DNA of 64,000 nt from Chitinophagaceae bacterium (GTDB lineage: Bacteria > Bacteroidota > Bacteroidia > Chitinophagales > Chitinophagaceae), in NCBI GenBank assembly GCA_023957575.1, contig JAMLGU010000001.1, positions 124,001-188,000 on the forward strand, in the 5' to 3' direction. The notes beneath the pieces were generated by a model, which searched no databases, was not told where the DNA came from, and worked only from the letters and a program-made list of their open reading frames with translations. How positions within the stretch are numbered: position 1 is the stretch's first letter; each line of letters opens with the position of its first letter. Below, piece by piece: positions 28,901-36,819 of this stretch. The translations under genes and the position numbers were made by a program.

Positions 28901-29227
28901 TTTGCTTCTGCTATTCAGATTCCTGATAAAGAAATAGTTGTGGAAGAAAAACTACGTAATAATGTATTTTTGATTTTGAAGGAAGCCGCACACAATATCC
29001 TGAAACACGCACAAGCAAAAAGAGTGGTTTTTGAAGTGAAGTTTCTTAATGATTTTTGTTTTATTTCATTAAACGACAATGGAAAGGGAATAGATGATAC
29101 AGCAAATATTTCATCGGGAAACGGGTTGATAAATATGAGGGCAAGAGCCTTAGAATCGGACATTGATTTAACCATCAATACCCATGAGCAAAAAGGCACA
29201 ACAATCGGATTGAGGTTTAAAATATGA
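25940..29227 (+). CDS. FG-GAP repeat sensor histidine kinase
   Basis: A 1095-residue fusion starting at TTG; the signal-like segment follows directly and no upstream ATG is available. The exported part contains at least six FG-GAP/VCBS repeats between residues ~330 and ~670, each with a calcium-binding-like loop (DFNGDGKTD, DVDNDGDLD, DVNNDGFID, DIDNDGDPD), suggesting a beta-propeller. About three membrane helices lie near 810-890. The cytoplasmic part is a HisKA_3 dimerisation domain with the phospho-acceptor histidine in RDLHDDLASTLG (near 905) and an ATPase domain (NDNGKGID, GNGLINMRARA). The response regulator gene starts 56 bases later, so they form a NarL/LiaS-type two-component pair. 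Ligand unknown. Confidence 0.88.
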   Translation: MKSNVLLTGFFSAILLIALQTIGQPFDFSKINSNTKADIMQMEADAEGKDVYYLANKLYRLTDSGAVKINILDENAFKCFYPVSKSNFWLSPVLPNYGSVLYHYVGGLLFHIPNPFSNTINLIHSYGSDKFIMSALLETAVYEKGRFYPLMPAPSRNSFAKFFLTDTSVIWLIDHYHKLFQYRHGRYHEYLPDKTITDFSFHNINSGIILAKDELYSMTGQGVKLLYKNSLLNDVQKILWLPDKRLIMVGKDGFILLFANNKLLQIQNDYKEILNHIVFTPPDNIWIGGEKGIILYSGSKKYKSDPKIRTSFTATNLVSYAVPLNNEYGVALADFNGDGKTDIYAVRIYEQNRLFINYFQNKAAPEQSFNDEVTKRNATGATSSSEKTAKELKLGVAVADIDNDNDQDIYLCYLVATNRLLINKGNGFFRNVSEKKKRACMDMNRSNAAVFADVDNDGDLDLFVTSEEGSNRLFLNDGTGHFADITQTSGLASTGGGMCASFADVNNDGLPDLAVSFWHPQNKLYINESKNGKVRFRDITSETDIAKASPAKSNAVTFADVNNDGFIDLFIANRKSPNRLYINNGKGIFIDKTDTYFKPEDYLTNGAVFADFNLDGYLDLYLTNVGENVLYKNINGQYFEDVTAAYGAELSGYGTGSAVADIDNDGDPDIYTATYVNGDSKLLINDTEKNSFIKLKLKGVISNKDAIGAKVWLYKKQTNGMPPVLAGYREMTCGNSYSSSSAKEIIFGCAEQADYYALIKFPTTKDTIKTEILHAGETLVVKEMEGPKAFFINTGTGILLFFKNRENHPEFIKLIFLAVMLFLYNYFNRRTVLNIARIQWFVMGMIFLLFVILNGLYLFEWPSFDYFMPFLISMVLLIIFHLVITRYISQKQATLEKQEIRNKISRDLHDDLASTLGSISIYSNTLEFTNNAQDINLPKKIAGLSQMALQSISDIIWMTAPRNDTLQSLISKLNSMLYELFEDNKIQFASAIQIPDKEIVVEEKLRNNVFLILKEAAHNILKHAQAKRVVFEVKFLNDFCFISLNDNGKGIDDTANISSGNGLINMRARALESDIDLTINTHEQKGTTIGLRFKI

Positions 29228-29263
29228 CCCAAACAGGCTATTTTTTCCTGATTCATTAAGATT

Positions 29264-29271
29264 TAACTTTG
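29264..29271 (+). promoter_or_regulatory. Putative -7 box before the response regulator
   Basis: TAACTTTG lies 12 bases before the ATG at 29284. It overlaps the alternative TTG start at 29269, which favours the ATG as the true start and suggests the regulator can be transcribed apart from the kinase. Confidence 0.4.
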
Positions 29272-29283
29272 AATAAAAACACA

Positions 29284-29913
29284 ATGGCTATAACAATTGG
29301 TTTGGTTGAAGATCATTCTGAGTTTAGAAAAAGTCTGGAATACCTCATCAGCCCACATCAAAAATTCAAAATTATCTGGTCTTGTTCATCTGTAGAGGAA
29401 GCGTTGAATAAGTATGAAGACGTAAATGTAATATTATTAGATATTAATCTGCCGGGAGTTTCAGGTATTGAGGCAATCACCTTATTTAAACAAAAATATC
29501 CTGTTCCCAAAATCATTATGCTCACAATACTTGAAGACGATAAGCATGTGTTGGAAGCTATTAAGAAAGGTGCCGATGGTTATATTTTGAAAAAAGCAAA
29601 CCCTCAGAAAATATTGGATGGAATAGAAAATGTACAAGCGGGCGGTGCAGCGCTTACGCCCATGATTGCCAGGCAGATTATGGCGTTTTTAAGACCTGAC
29701 TTTAAGCAGGAGGAACAGTATTCGTCGTTGACGCCGCGCGAGAAAGAAATTCTGACGCTTGTAGCAATGGGTGTAACTACTGAAGTTATCGGTGAAAAAT
29801 TATTTATCTCTGCACAAACTGTGCGAAATCATATAAAGAATATTTATGAAAAACTTCAGGTACACTCACGCGCGCAGATGGTGGCCAAAGCTTACAAGGA
29901 TAAATTAATATGA
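29284..29913 (+). CDS. NarL/FixJ-type response regulator
   Basis: A 209-residue two-component regulator. The receiver domain has the acidic pair in VEDH, the phospho-acceptor aspartate in VILLDINLPG (near residue 53) and the lysine in YILKKANP. The LuxR-type DNA-binding domain follows (LTPREKEILTLVAMGVTTEV, then VRNHIKNIYEKL). It is 56 bases downstream of the FG-GAP kinase and is its probable partner. I chose ATG 29284 over the in-frame TTG 29269 because a promoter-like TAACTTTG overlaps the TTG. Targets are unknown; the neighbouring surface-protein genes are candidates. Confidence 0.94.
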   Translation: MAITIGLVEDHSEFRKSLEYLISPHQKFKIIWSCSSVEEALNKYEDVNVILLDINLPGVSGIEAITLFKQKYPVPKIIMLTILEDDKHVLEAIKKGADGYILKKANPQKILDGIENVQAGGAALTPMIARQIMAFLRPDFKQEEQYSSLTPREKEILTLVAMGVTTEVIGEKLFISAQTVRNHIKNIYEKLQVHSRAQMVAKAYKDKLI

Positions 29914-29919
29914 ATGTTT

Positions 29920-29952
29920 GAAAGCAGACTATAAGATTTAATCTGCTTTTTT
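29920..29952 (+). terminator. Rho-independent terminator of the kinase/regulator operon
   Basis: AAAGCAGA (29921-29928) pairs with TCTGCTTT (29942-29949) and is followed by further T residues. It overlaps the last codons of the convergent DUF6132 gene. Confidence 0.6.
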
Positions 29953-30144
29953 CACTTCTTTTTTAAAAACGCCGGCAATCAAATAACCCATCAGTGAACC
30001 ATACAATGTGCTGTTGATTGGTTTTGAGGTAATCATACAGGTACCGGTTTGGCATCCCACGTATTTCCAATATAAATAACCGCCCACTGCGCCAATAAAA
30101 ACACCGATAACAGATAGGCGGTTATTTTTTAACCAGGTAATCAT
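29938..30144 (-). CDS. DUF6132 family small membrane protein
   Basis: A 68-residue protein with two hydrophobic helices (VIGVFIGAVGGYLYWKYVG and YGSLMGYLIAGVF) joined by a loop carrying two cysteines in CQTGTC. The pattern GGYLYWKYVGC...C...STLYG matches DUF6132, a small Bacteroidota family that I associate with rhodanese genes. It lies 4 bases from the rhodanese gene on the same strand. The cysteines near the membrane could handle sulfur or redox chemistry, but this is inference from context only. Confidence 0.75.
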   Translation of the reverse strand: MITWLKNNRLSVIGVFIGAVGGYLYWKYVGCQTGTCMITSKPINSTLYGSLMGYLIAGVFKKEVKKAD

Positions 30145-30148
30145 GGTT

Positions 30149-30460
30149 TTATTTTTTTAAGCGATTTACTTTGTGCCAGGCGCCACCGTTATGCACATTC
30201 GGGATACCGTTGCGTGATAAAATGGCTTTGGCCTGAGAGCTACGCATGCCACTGGCGCAAAATACCACTACATTCTTTTTATTTTTGAATTTTGAAAGAT
30301 TGCTTTGCAAAGTATTTAATGGAATATTTACGGCTCCCTTCACACTTCCGCTTCTAAATTCACCGGTTGTTCTTACATCTACCAGATAAGCGCCATCATT
30401 GATGATGGCTTCCAGTTCGGCGCTGTTGTCGCTAAATAATTTTTTAAAAAATCCTAACAT
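30149..30460 (-). CDS. Single-domain rhodanese-like protein
   Basis: A 103-residue rhodanese. The active-site loop CASGMRSSQA carries the catalytic cysteine; the substrate-side segments YLVDVRTTGEF and GAVNIPLN are also typical. Rhodaneses carry sulfane sulfur as a cysteine persulfide. There is no signal peptide, so it acts in the cytoplasm. It lies in one direction with DUF6132 (4 bases downstream) and the metallo-beta-lactamase/rhodanese fusion (84 bases upstream), which suggests a shared role in sulfide or persulfide handling. Confidence 0.92.
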   Translation of the reverse strand: MLGFFKKLFSDNSAELEAIINDGAYLVDVRTTGEFRSGSVKGAVNIPLNTLQSNLSKFKNKKNVVVFCASGMRSSQAKAILSRNGIPNVHNGGAWHKVNRLKK

Positions 30461-30544
30461 GTTTTTTTAATAAAGTTTAAATAATTGAAATTCAATGTTA
30501 TATAAGAATATCTTCACAATCCTGTTGTTGCTTTAAGTCTTTTT

Positions 30545-31957
30545 CTAAAGCATTGTTGTAGGGCACACATAATTGGAGAGGTTAAACAAGCCTGAGTTTT
30601 TAATCTCTTTAAATCCGCTCATCACATCTACCAGATTATTGTAACCTCTGGCTCGAAGGATAGAAATGAAGGTCATGCTGCGATAACCTCCGGCGCAATG
30701 CACGTAAGTAATTTCTTCTTTAGGTACCTCGGCAATATGATGATTTACAAAATCAAGCGGCAGGTTTTGAGCGCCAATAATATGTTCGCTTTTATGCTCG
30801 CTTTCTTTACGCACGTCCAAAATTTTGGCGTTTTCAATTTCGGCTAATTCTTCGGCAGTAATGCTGAAAATTGTGTCTGTTTCTTTTCCGGAAGCTTTCC
30901 AGGCTTCAATGCCTCCTTCTAAATAACCTATGCAATAATCGTAACCCACACGAGCCAGACGGGTAACCACCTCTTCTTCGCGGCCTTTGTCGGCTACAAT
31001 CAAAATCTCCTGTTTTACATCCGAGATAAGCGTACCCACCCACACTGCAAAACTGCCATCAATACCAATATTTACCGAGTTGGGTACAAACGCTTTGGCA
31101 AATACCTGTGCGTTTCTTGTATCCAATATCAATGCGCCGGTGCTGTTGGCGGCTTCTTCAAATGCTTCTGGCGATAGCGCACGGTTGCCCCTGTCTATCA
31201 CGTTGGTAATACTTTCATATCCCTGAATGTTCATCATCACATTTTGAGGAAAATATTGAGGTGGCTCGGTAAGGCCGTCTGTTACTTCCTTTACAAACTG
31301 GTCTTTTGAAAGTGCCAGATTTAAAGCATAATTGGTTTTTTTCTGATTTCCCAGTGTGTCGCTTGTTTCCTTACTCATATTTTTGCCGCAGGCGCTTCCG
31401 GCTCCATGTGCAGGATACACAATAATATCATTTGCCAATGGAATTATTTTCGTGCGTAAAGATTCAAATAAATGACCTGCGAGTTTTTCTTTAGTAAGGT
31501 CGGAGGCTACCTTTTGTGCCAGATCGGGTCGGCCTACATCGCCAATGAACAATGTATCGCCTGAGAAAAGAGCGGTTTCTTTGCCATTTTCATCAATCAA
31601 AAGATAACAAGCGCTTTCCATGGTATGGCCCGGTGTGTGCAGTACTTTTATTTTTACATCGCCCAATTCAAAAATCTGCCCGTCAGTGGCAATCAGTGCA
31701 TCATAACCCATAGTAGCGGTAGTGGGGCCAAATACTATTGTAGCGCCGGTTTTGGCTGCCAAATCCACATGGCCGCTCACAAAGTCGGCATGAAAGTGCG
31801 TTTCAAAAATGTATTTAATCTTTACATTGTCCTTTACTGCCCTGTCAATATAGGGTTGCACTTCTCTAAGCGGGTCAATAATTGCTGCTTCGCCATTGGA
31901 AGTGATATAATAGGCTCCCTGGGCAAGACATCCGGTGTAAATTTGTTCAATGATCAC
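30545..31957 (-). CDS. Persulfide dioxygenase-like MBL-fold protein with two rhodanese domains
   Basis: A 470-residue protein starting at GTG. Residues ~1-250 are a metallo-beta-lactamase fold of the ETHE1/persulfide dioxygenase group: HFHADFVSGH near 55, HTPGHTMESA, and GDTLFIGDVGRPDL. Two rhodanese domains follow. The first (about 265-355) has DTRNAQVFAKAFVPNSVNIG but ADKGRE where the catalytic cysteine should be, so it is probably inactive. The second (about 370-465) has an intact HCAGGYRSM loop. Expected role: oxidation of glutathione- or protein-persulfide to sulfite in the cytoplasm. Start of a sulfur cluster with the rhodanese and DUF6132 genes. Confidence 0.92.
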   Translation of the reverse strand: MIIEQIYTGCLAQGAYYITSNGEAAIIDPLREVQPYIDRAVKDNVKIKYIFETHFHADFVSGHVDLAAKTGATIVFGPTTATMGYDALIATDGQIFELGDVKIKVLHTPGHTMESACYLLIDENGKETALFSGDTLFIGDVGRPDLAQKVASDLTKEKLAGHLFESLRTKIIPLANDIIVYPAHGAGSACGKNMSKETSDTLGNQKKTNYALNLALSKDQFVKEVTDGLTEPPQYFPQNVMMNIQGYESITNVIDRGNRALSPEAFEEAANSTGALILDTRNAQVFAKAFVPNSVNIGIDGSFAVWVGTLISDVKQEILIVADKGREEEVVTRLARVGYDYCIGYLEGGIEAWKASGKETDTIFSITAEELAEIENAKILDVRKESEHKSEHIIGAQNLPLDFVNHHIAEVPKEEITYVHCAGGYRSMTFISILRARGYNNLVDVMSGFKEIKNSGLFNLSNYVCPTTML

Positions 31958-32084
31958 GATTATTATTTTAAAATTTTACAAATTACAGTTTTTTTTAAAA
32001 AATGTTCTGTAATAAGAGTCACAAATTTTCAATTCCCATGATTTTCGTACCCGGATTTTTTCGTTTCTTTGCGGGATTTTTTTT

Positions 32085-32450
32085 ATGAAAGGATTATACA
32101 CTATTGGTTTATTGGTGGTGTCAAATATGTTTATGACACTTGCGTGGTACGGACATTTGAAATTAAAAGACCTGTCCTGGTTTAAGAGCCTTCCGCTGAT
32201 ATTGGTTATACTTTTTAGTTGGGGGATCGCTTTTTTTGAATATATGTTTATGATTCCGGCAAATAAAACGGGGTTCATTGAAAATGGCGGTTCTTATAAT
32301 CTCTGGCAGTTGAAGGTCATTCAGGAGGTGATAACTTTGGTCGTGTTTACACTGTTCGTCACTTTCTTTTTCAAAGGGCAATCTTTTACAATCAACCATC
32401 TTATCGGTTTTGGTTTTCTGGTAATGGCTGTGTATTTTATTTTTAAGTGA
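32085..32450 (+). CDS. DMT/DUF486 family membrane protein
   Basis: A 121-residue protein with four predicted membrane helices. Characteristic family segments are SNMFMTLAWYGHLK near the N terminus, SWGIAFFEYMFMIPANKTG in the middle and LWQLKVIQEVITL before the third helix. This matches DUF486 (COG3169), a small relative of drug/metabolite transporters whose substrate is not known. It stands alone between divergent and tandem neighbours, 128 bases before holB. Confidence 0.88.
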   Translation: MKGLYTIGLLVVSNMFMTLAWYGHLKLKDLSWFKSLPLILVILFSWGIAFFEYMFMIPANKTGFIENGGSYNLWQLKVIQEVITLVVFTLFVTFFFKGQSFTINHLIGFGFLVMAVYFIFK

Positions 32451-32566
32451 GCATTAAAAAAACGCCACAATAAAAGTCATATCAATATAAATAATTGAAT
32501 ATCAAATTATTATAACACTATTGTATGTTTTATTCTATCAAATTCAATTAGCCGGATGTTTCTTGT

Positions 32567-32575
32567 TACATTTGC
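32567..32575 (+). promoter_or_regulatory. -7 box at the holB start
   Basis: TACATTTGC fits TAnnTTTG and ends 3 bases before the ATG, so the transcript would be leaderless or nearly so. Confidence 0.45.
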
Positions 32576-32578
32576 TGC

Positions 32579-33817
32579 ATGCTATTCAATGATGTCATCG
32601 GACAATCTGCTTTGAAAAAAGGGCTGCCTGAGCTTATGAGTGAAAATCGTTTGGCTCATGCCCTGCTTTTTTTGGGTAAAGAAGGAAGTGGAGCGCTCCC
32701 CTTAGCCATTGCTTTTGCACAATATGTTATGTGTCAAAAGGTTAACCTGCCCAAAACCTCAACAGAAACAACTTCAAGCCTTTTCGAATCATCTCTTTTT
32801 GGCAGTGAAACCCCTTCTTCAGCCAAAGAAGAATCCGCTACACTGCCTTTGGAAGAGGCTTGCAACACTTGCCCCTCCTGCCTCAAAATGGCCGATATGG
32901 TACATCCCGATGTTCATTTCAGCTACCCAATAGTACCCAAAAAATCAGGACAGGCTATTATCTGTACCGATTATATTACCGAATGGCGGGAGTTCATTAA
33001 GAGCTATCCTTATGGCAATGTGTATGACTGGCTTCAGTTTATAAATGCCGAAAACAAGCAGGGGAATATCAGTGTGCATGAATGTAATGACATTATTCGC
33101 AAACTCAATCTCAAAAGTTTTGAAGGCGGATATAAAATATTGATTATGTGGTTGCCCGAGTACCTTAAAGAAGCAGGCAACAAGCTCCTGAAATTAATAG
33201 AAGAGCCTCCCGAAAAAACTTTGTTCATTTTGGTAGCCGAAAGTGACGAAAATATTTTGCCCACTATTTTGAGCAGATGCCAAATAATAAAAGTTCCTAA
33301 ACTCGATGATGCCGACATCGAAAAGGCATTGGTTGAAAGAAACAAAAAGGATTCAGATATTGCCCGCCGAATCGCTTCAGTAAGTCAGGGCAATTACCGC
33401 GAAGCGCTTCAGATGTCGCAACATGCAGACGAAGACTGGCAATCGCTGTTGCGAGAGTGGCTCAATGCTATTTTGAAAACAGGACCTATGGCTCAGGCCA
33501 AATGGGTAGATGAGATTGCCAAACTGGGCAGAGAAAAACAAAAGCAGTTCTTACGTTACTACCTGCACCTTCTGCAACTGGCATTAAAAATAAAGGCTAT
33601 ACCCGAAATGGCAGCCAATTACCCCTCAAAAGACCTGGATTTTGCACAACGATTGAATAAAATTGCCGGTTTTTCTCAAATACAGGCGATTGCAGACGAG
33701 CTGGACAACGCAGTTTATTATATTGAACGCAATGCCAATGCCAAAATGCTTTTTATGGCGCTTACAATCAAAATTTATTATATTATACAAAACAATATCG
33801 TACTTTTGAATGATTGA
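32579..33817 (+). CDS. holB: DNA polymerase III subunit delta-prime
   Basis: A 412-residue clamp-loader subunit. The AAA+ fold opens with FNDVIGQSALKKGL and RLAHALLFLGKEGSG. The phosphate-binding loop is degenerate (no GKT/S), as is normal for delta-prime, which does not bind ATP. A four-cysteine zinc module is partly visible (CNTCPSCLKM), and the arginine-finger motif is LSRCQII. A low-complexity Ser/Thr-rich insert near residues 60-85 lies before the zinc module. It is followed by ricT, a pairing also seen in Gram-positive bacteria. Confidence 0.93.
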   Translation: MLFNDVIGQSALKKGLPELMSENRLAHALLFLGKEGSGALPLAIAFAQYVMCQKVNLPKTSTETTSSLFESSLFGSETPSSAKEESATLPLEEACNTCPSCLKMADMVHPDVHFSYPIVPKKSGQAIICTDYITEWREFIKSYPYGNVYDWLQFINAENKQGNISVHECNDIIRKLNLKSFEGGYKILIMWLPEYLKEAGNKLLKLIEEPPEKTLFILVAESDENILPTILSRCQIIKVPKLDDADIEKALVERNKKDSDIARRIASVSQGNYREALQMSQHADEDWQSLLREWLNAILKTGPMAQAKWVDEIAKLGREKQKQFLRYYLHLLQLALKIKAIPEMAANYPSKDLDFAQRLNKIAGFSQIQAIADELDNAVYYIERNANAKMLFMALTIKIYYIIQNNIVLLND

Positions 33818-34141
33818 GGTTGAAAGATTTTGTGTTTGACAGGTTTTTTGTACAATTGCAATCATTTACCAAATACGCATAATATAGTGTGATTTTATTT
33901 CTATCATAAATTATGCGCTTGGGTTTTCAGATGCATTTGTATGAAATTATTATGGTAATTTGAAAAAAGAATTAGAGGTAAAGCTAAATAAACAAAACAA
34001 AATACGTTACAATTTATTGATTATCAATATTTTAGTATTTAACTGATTGGTTGGCTGTGTTTAATACATTTACTTACACACAGAAGGATTAAAATTCTTT
34101 TCTCTTTCTTTTTTCAAAAAAATAATTTAAGGAGTTTAAAA
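33818..34141. other. Intergenic region before ricT
   Basis: AT-rich, 324 bases, no gene. A possible -7 box TACATTTA lies at 34065-34072. A Shine-Dalgarno-like TAAGGAG at 34128-34134 sits 7 bases before the ricT ATG, which is uncommon in this phylum and in this window. Confidence 0.45.
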
Positions 34142-35326
34142 ATGGGTTGTGCAACTATAAGTTCTACTGGGAATAGTGTAATGCCAAAGGGATGCAAAAG
34201 TCATGGTACTTGTGGTACCGGCGGCTGCAACCGTATGAATACCTACGATTGGCTACATAACCTTCCGGTAGCAGATTTGGATGATTATTGCAATGTGATT
34301 GAAGTGAGTTTTAATCAGGGTTCCCGAAAGGATTTTTTTAGAAATACCACACTTCAACATTTTGAAAAAGGCGAACTGGTAGCGGTAGAGGGTGTAGGCG
34401 GTTTTGATGTGGGTGATGTTTCGCTTACCGGCGAAATAGTGAGGCTGCAAATGAAAAAACGCGGCATAAAGGAAACCAACCCCGATATGAAAAAAGTTTT
34501 GCGTCATGCCAATGAGCGGGATCTGGAGCAATGGCGTACCAATAAACAGCGCGAGCCCGAAGCAATAGTACGAAGCAGGGCTATAGCCAAACAGCTGAAT
34601 CTTGACATGAAAATCAGCTTAGTAGAAATGCAGGCAGATGGCCGCAAGGCTACTTTTTATTACATTGCCGATGGCAGGGTAGATTTTAGAGAACTGATTA
34701 AAGTATATGCATCAGAGTTTAAGGTAAAGGTGGAAATGCGACAGATTGGCGCCAGACAAGAGGCAGGAAAGGTGGGTGGCATCGGTAGCTGTGGCCGAGA
34801 GTTGTGCTGCTCTACCTGGCTTACCGATTTCAAGTCGGTAAATACCACAATGGCGCGTTATCAAAATCTTTCCATAAATCAAACCAAACTAAGCGGCCAG
34901 TGCGGTAGGTTGAAATGCTGCCTCAACTACGAACTGGATACCTATTTGGATGCATTGCAAAATTTCCCTGCTGATTGCGACCAGTTACGAATTTCTAAAG
35001 GAACAGCCACGCTTATAAAAAAAGATATTTTCAAAAGCCTGATGTGGTACTCGCTACCCGACAGCAACCGCCAATACCCATTGACGATAGAAAGGGCAAA
35101 AGAAATAAAGGCGCTAAACCTGAAAAATATAATACCAGATGAGTTGGAAGCAGTAGAAATTGTAGCTACCAAACCAAAAGAAATAGAGCCGGAGTTTGTG
35201 GATGTGGTGGGACAAATTTCGCTGAGTTCGCTCGAAAGGTCCGATAGGAAAAGGAAGCATCAGCAGTCAAAGAGGCATCGTAACAAACCCAAAAACAACC
35301 CAAATAATAATTCAAAGCAAAAATAA
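34142..35326 (+). CDS. ricT: PSP1 domain protein RicT (YaaT-like)
   Basis: A 394-residue protein with the PSP1 C-terminal domain. Its cysteine-rich centre reads CGRELCCSTW then CGRLKCCLNYE (residues ~220-260), the ligand set for the iron-sulfur clusters of the RicT/YaaT family. Further cysteines lie at the N terminus (GCKSHGTCGTGGCN). In Bacillus RicT works with RicA and RicF in RNA processing and development; the partners are not visible here and the role in Bacteroidota is less clear. The C-terminal ~30 residues are a Lys/Asn-rich tail that may bind RNA. Downstream of holB, and preceded by a Shine-Dalgarno-like sequence. Confidence 0.9.
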   Translation: MGCATISSTGNSVMPKGCKSHGTCGTGGCNRMNTYDWLHNLPVADLDDYCNVIEVSFNQGSRKDFFRNTTLQHFEKGELVAVEGVGGFDVGDVSLTGEIVRLQMKKRGIKETNPDMKKVLRHANERDLEQWRTNKQREPEAIVRSRAIAKQLNLDMKISLVEMQADGRKATFYYIADGRVDFRELIKVYASEFKVKVEMRQIGARQEAGKVGGIGSCGRELCCSTWLTDFKSVNTTMARYQNLSINQTKLSGQCGRLKCCLNYELDTYLDALQNFPADCDQLRISKGTATLIKKDIFKSLMWYSLPDSNRQYPLTIERAKEIKALNLKNIIPDELEAVEIVATKPKEIEPEFVDVVGQISLSSLERSDRKRKHQQSKRHRNKPKNNPNNNSKQK

Positions 35327-35446
35327 AAGAAAGATTTTTTTCAATTTTTCGTTTTAAAGCCATAAATACCTGTTCAATAGATGAAAAAATTCTTTTGTCC
35401 TTTGGGCTTATTTTGTAAATTGAAGGAGTTTTTAACAGCTTAAATT

Positions 35447-36805
35447 ATGAATATTAAAAATAACATACTTGAAACCATTGGCAATACGCCGCTTATCAAG
35501 CTAAATAAAATAACCAAAGATTTACCCTGCACCGTATTGGCAAAAGTTGAGTATTTTAATCCGGGAAATAGTATAAAAGACCGGATGGCGGTGAAAATGG
35601 TGGAAGTGGCCGAAAAAGAAGGCAAGTTGAAGCCGGGCGGTACTATTATTGAAGGCACCAGCGGAAATACCGGTATGGGCCTGGCGCTGGCGGCCATCAT
35701 AAAGGGGTACAAATGTGTTTTTGTTACTACCGATAAACAATCTAAAGAAAAAGCAGATGTAATGAAAGCGCTGGGCGCAGATGTGATTGTTTGTCCAACC
35801 AACGTGGAACCCGAAGATCCTCAAAGTTATTATAGTGTTGCAGCAAGGTTGGCTACCGAGATTCCCAACTCTTATCACATGAACCAATATGATAATCTAG
35901 CTAATCGCGAAGCCCATTATGAAACCACCGGTCCCGAAATTTGGGAACAGACTGATGGAAAAATCACACATCTTGTGTGTGCGGCCGGTACAGGCGGCAC
36001 TATCACCGGCACAGCCATGTACTTAAAAGAAAAAAATCCTGACGTAAAAATCTGGGCGGTAGATGTGTATGGCTCACTCCTTACCAAGTATTTCAAAACC
36101 GGCGAGGTGGACATGAATGAAGTGCATCCCTATTTCAGTGAGGGGTTAGGCGAAGATTTTGTGCCCAATAATTACGACATGAGTGTTATTGACGATTTCG
36201 TTCAGGTTACCGATAAGGATGGCGCAGTGATGACCCGAAAATTAGCTAAGGAAGAAGGCATTTTTTGTGGATACAGTGCAGGGAGTTGCATTCAGGGATT
36301 AATGCAGCTGAAGGATTCATTAAAAGAAGACGATGTGGTAGTATGCATCCTACACGACCATGGCAGCCGTTATGTAGGAAAAATATACAACGACCAGTGG
36401 ATGCTGGAGAGAGGATTTTTGGAAGTAAAAACTTTTAAGGACATTATCAATGGCAGGTCTTCTACGCATCAATTAGTAACCGTAACGCCTAAGCAAACAG
36501 TAGGCGAAGCTGTTGAACTGATGAAAAAATACGATATTGAACATTTGCCTGTGATGCAAAACAACGAATTGATTGGCGCTATCAGCGATAATGGTTTGTT
36601 TCAAAAAATATTTTCGAACCCCGATTTGAAAAATGAAACAATAGAGTCTGTTATAGAACCGCTATTGCCAATAGTGAGTTTTGATACCCCGATAGAAAAA
36701 TTGAAATTTTATATAACAAAAGATAATGGTGCGGTTTTGGGTAAAGACGAAGCAGGTATGTATCATATTGTTACAAAATACGATGTCATTCAGTCTCTTG
36801 GATAA
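35447..36805 (+). CDS. Cystathionine beta-synthase
   Basis: A 452-residue PLP-dependent enzyme. The PLP lysine is in GNSIKDRM (near residue 44); the substrate loop is EGTSGNTGMG and the phosphate cup GTGGTITGTA. Residues ~335-450 form two CBS domains (TVGEAVELMKKYDIEHLPV and the C-terminal DKDG-like half), which in this family can bind adenosyl ligands and control activity. It condenses serine with homocysteine; cysteine synthase activity is the main alternative, but the CBS pair favours this call. It is 14 bases before the helicase gene. Confidence 0.92.
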   Translation: MNIKNNILETIGNTPLIKLNKITKDLPCTVLAKVEYFNPGNSIKDRMAVKMVEVAEKEGKLKPGGTIIEGTSGNTGMGLALAAIIKGYKCVFVTTDKQSKEKADVMKALGADVIVCPTNVEPEDPQSYYSVAARLATEIPNSYHMNQYDNLANREAHYETTGPEIWEQTDGKITHLVCAAGTGGTITGTAMYLKEKNPDVKIWAVDVYGSLLTKYFKTGEVDMNEVHPYFSEGLGEDFVPNNYDMSVIDDFVQVTDKDGAVMTRKLAKEEGIFCGYSAGSCIQGLMQLKDSLKEDDVVVCILHDHGSRYVGKIYNDQWMLERGFLEVKTFKDIINGRSSTHQLVTVTPKQTVGEAVELMKKYDIEHLPVMQNNELIGAISDNGLFQKIFSNPDLKNETIESVIEPLLPIVSFDTPIEKLKFYITKDNGAVLGKDEAGMYHIVTKYDVIQSLG

Positions 36806-36819
36806 AAGGTGATTTTTCA

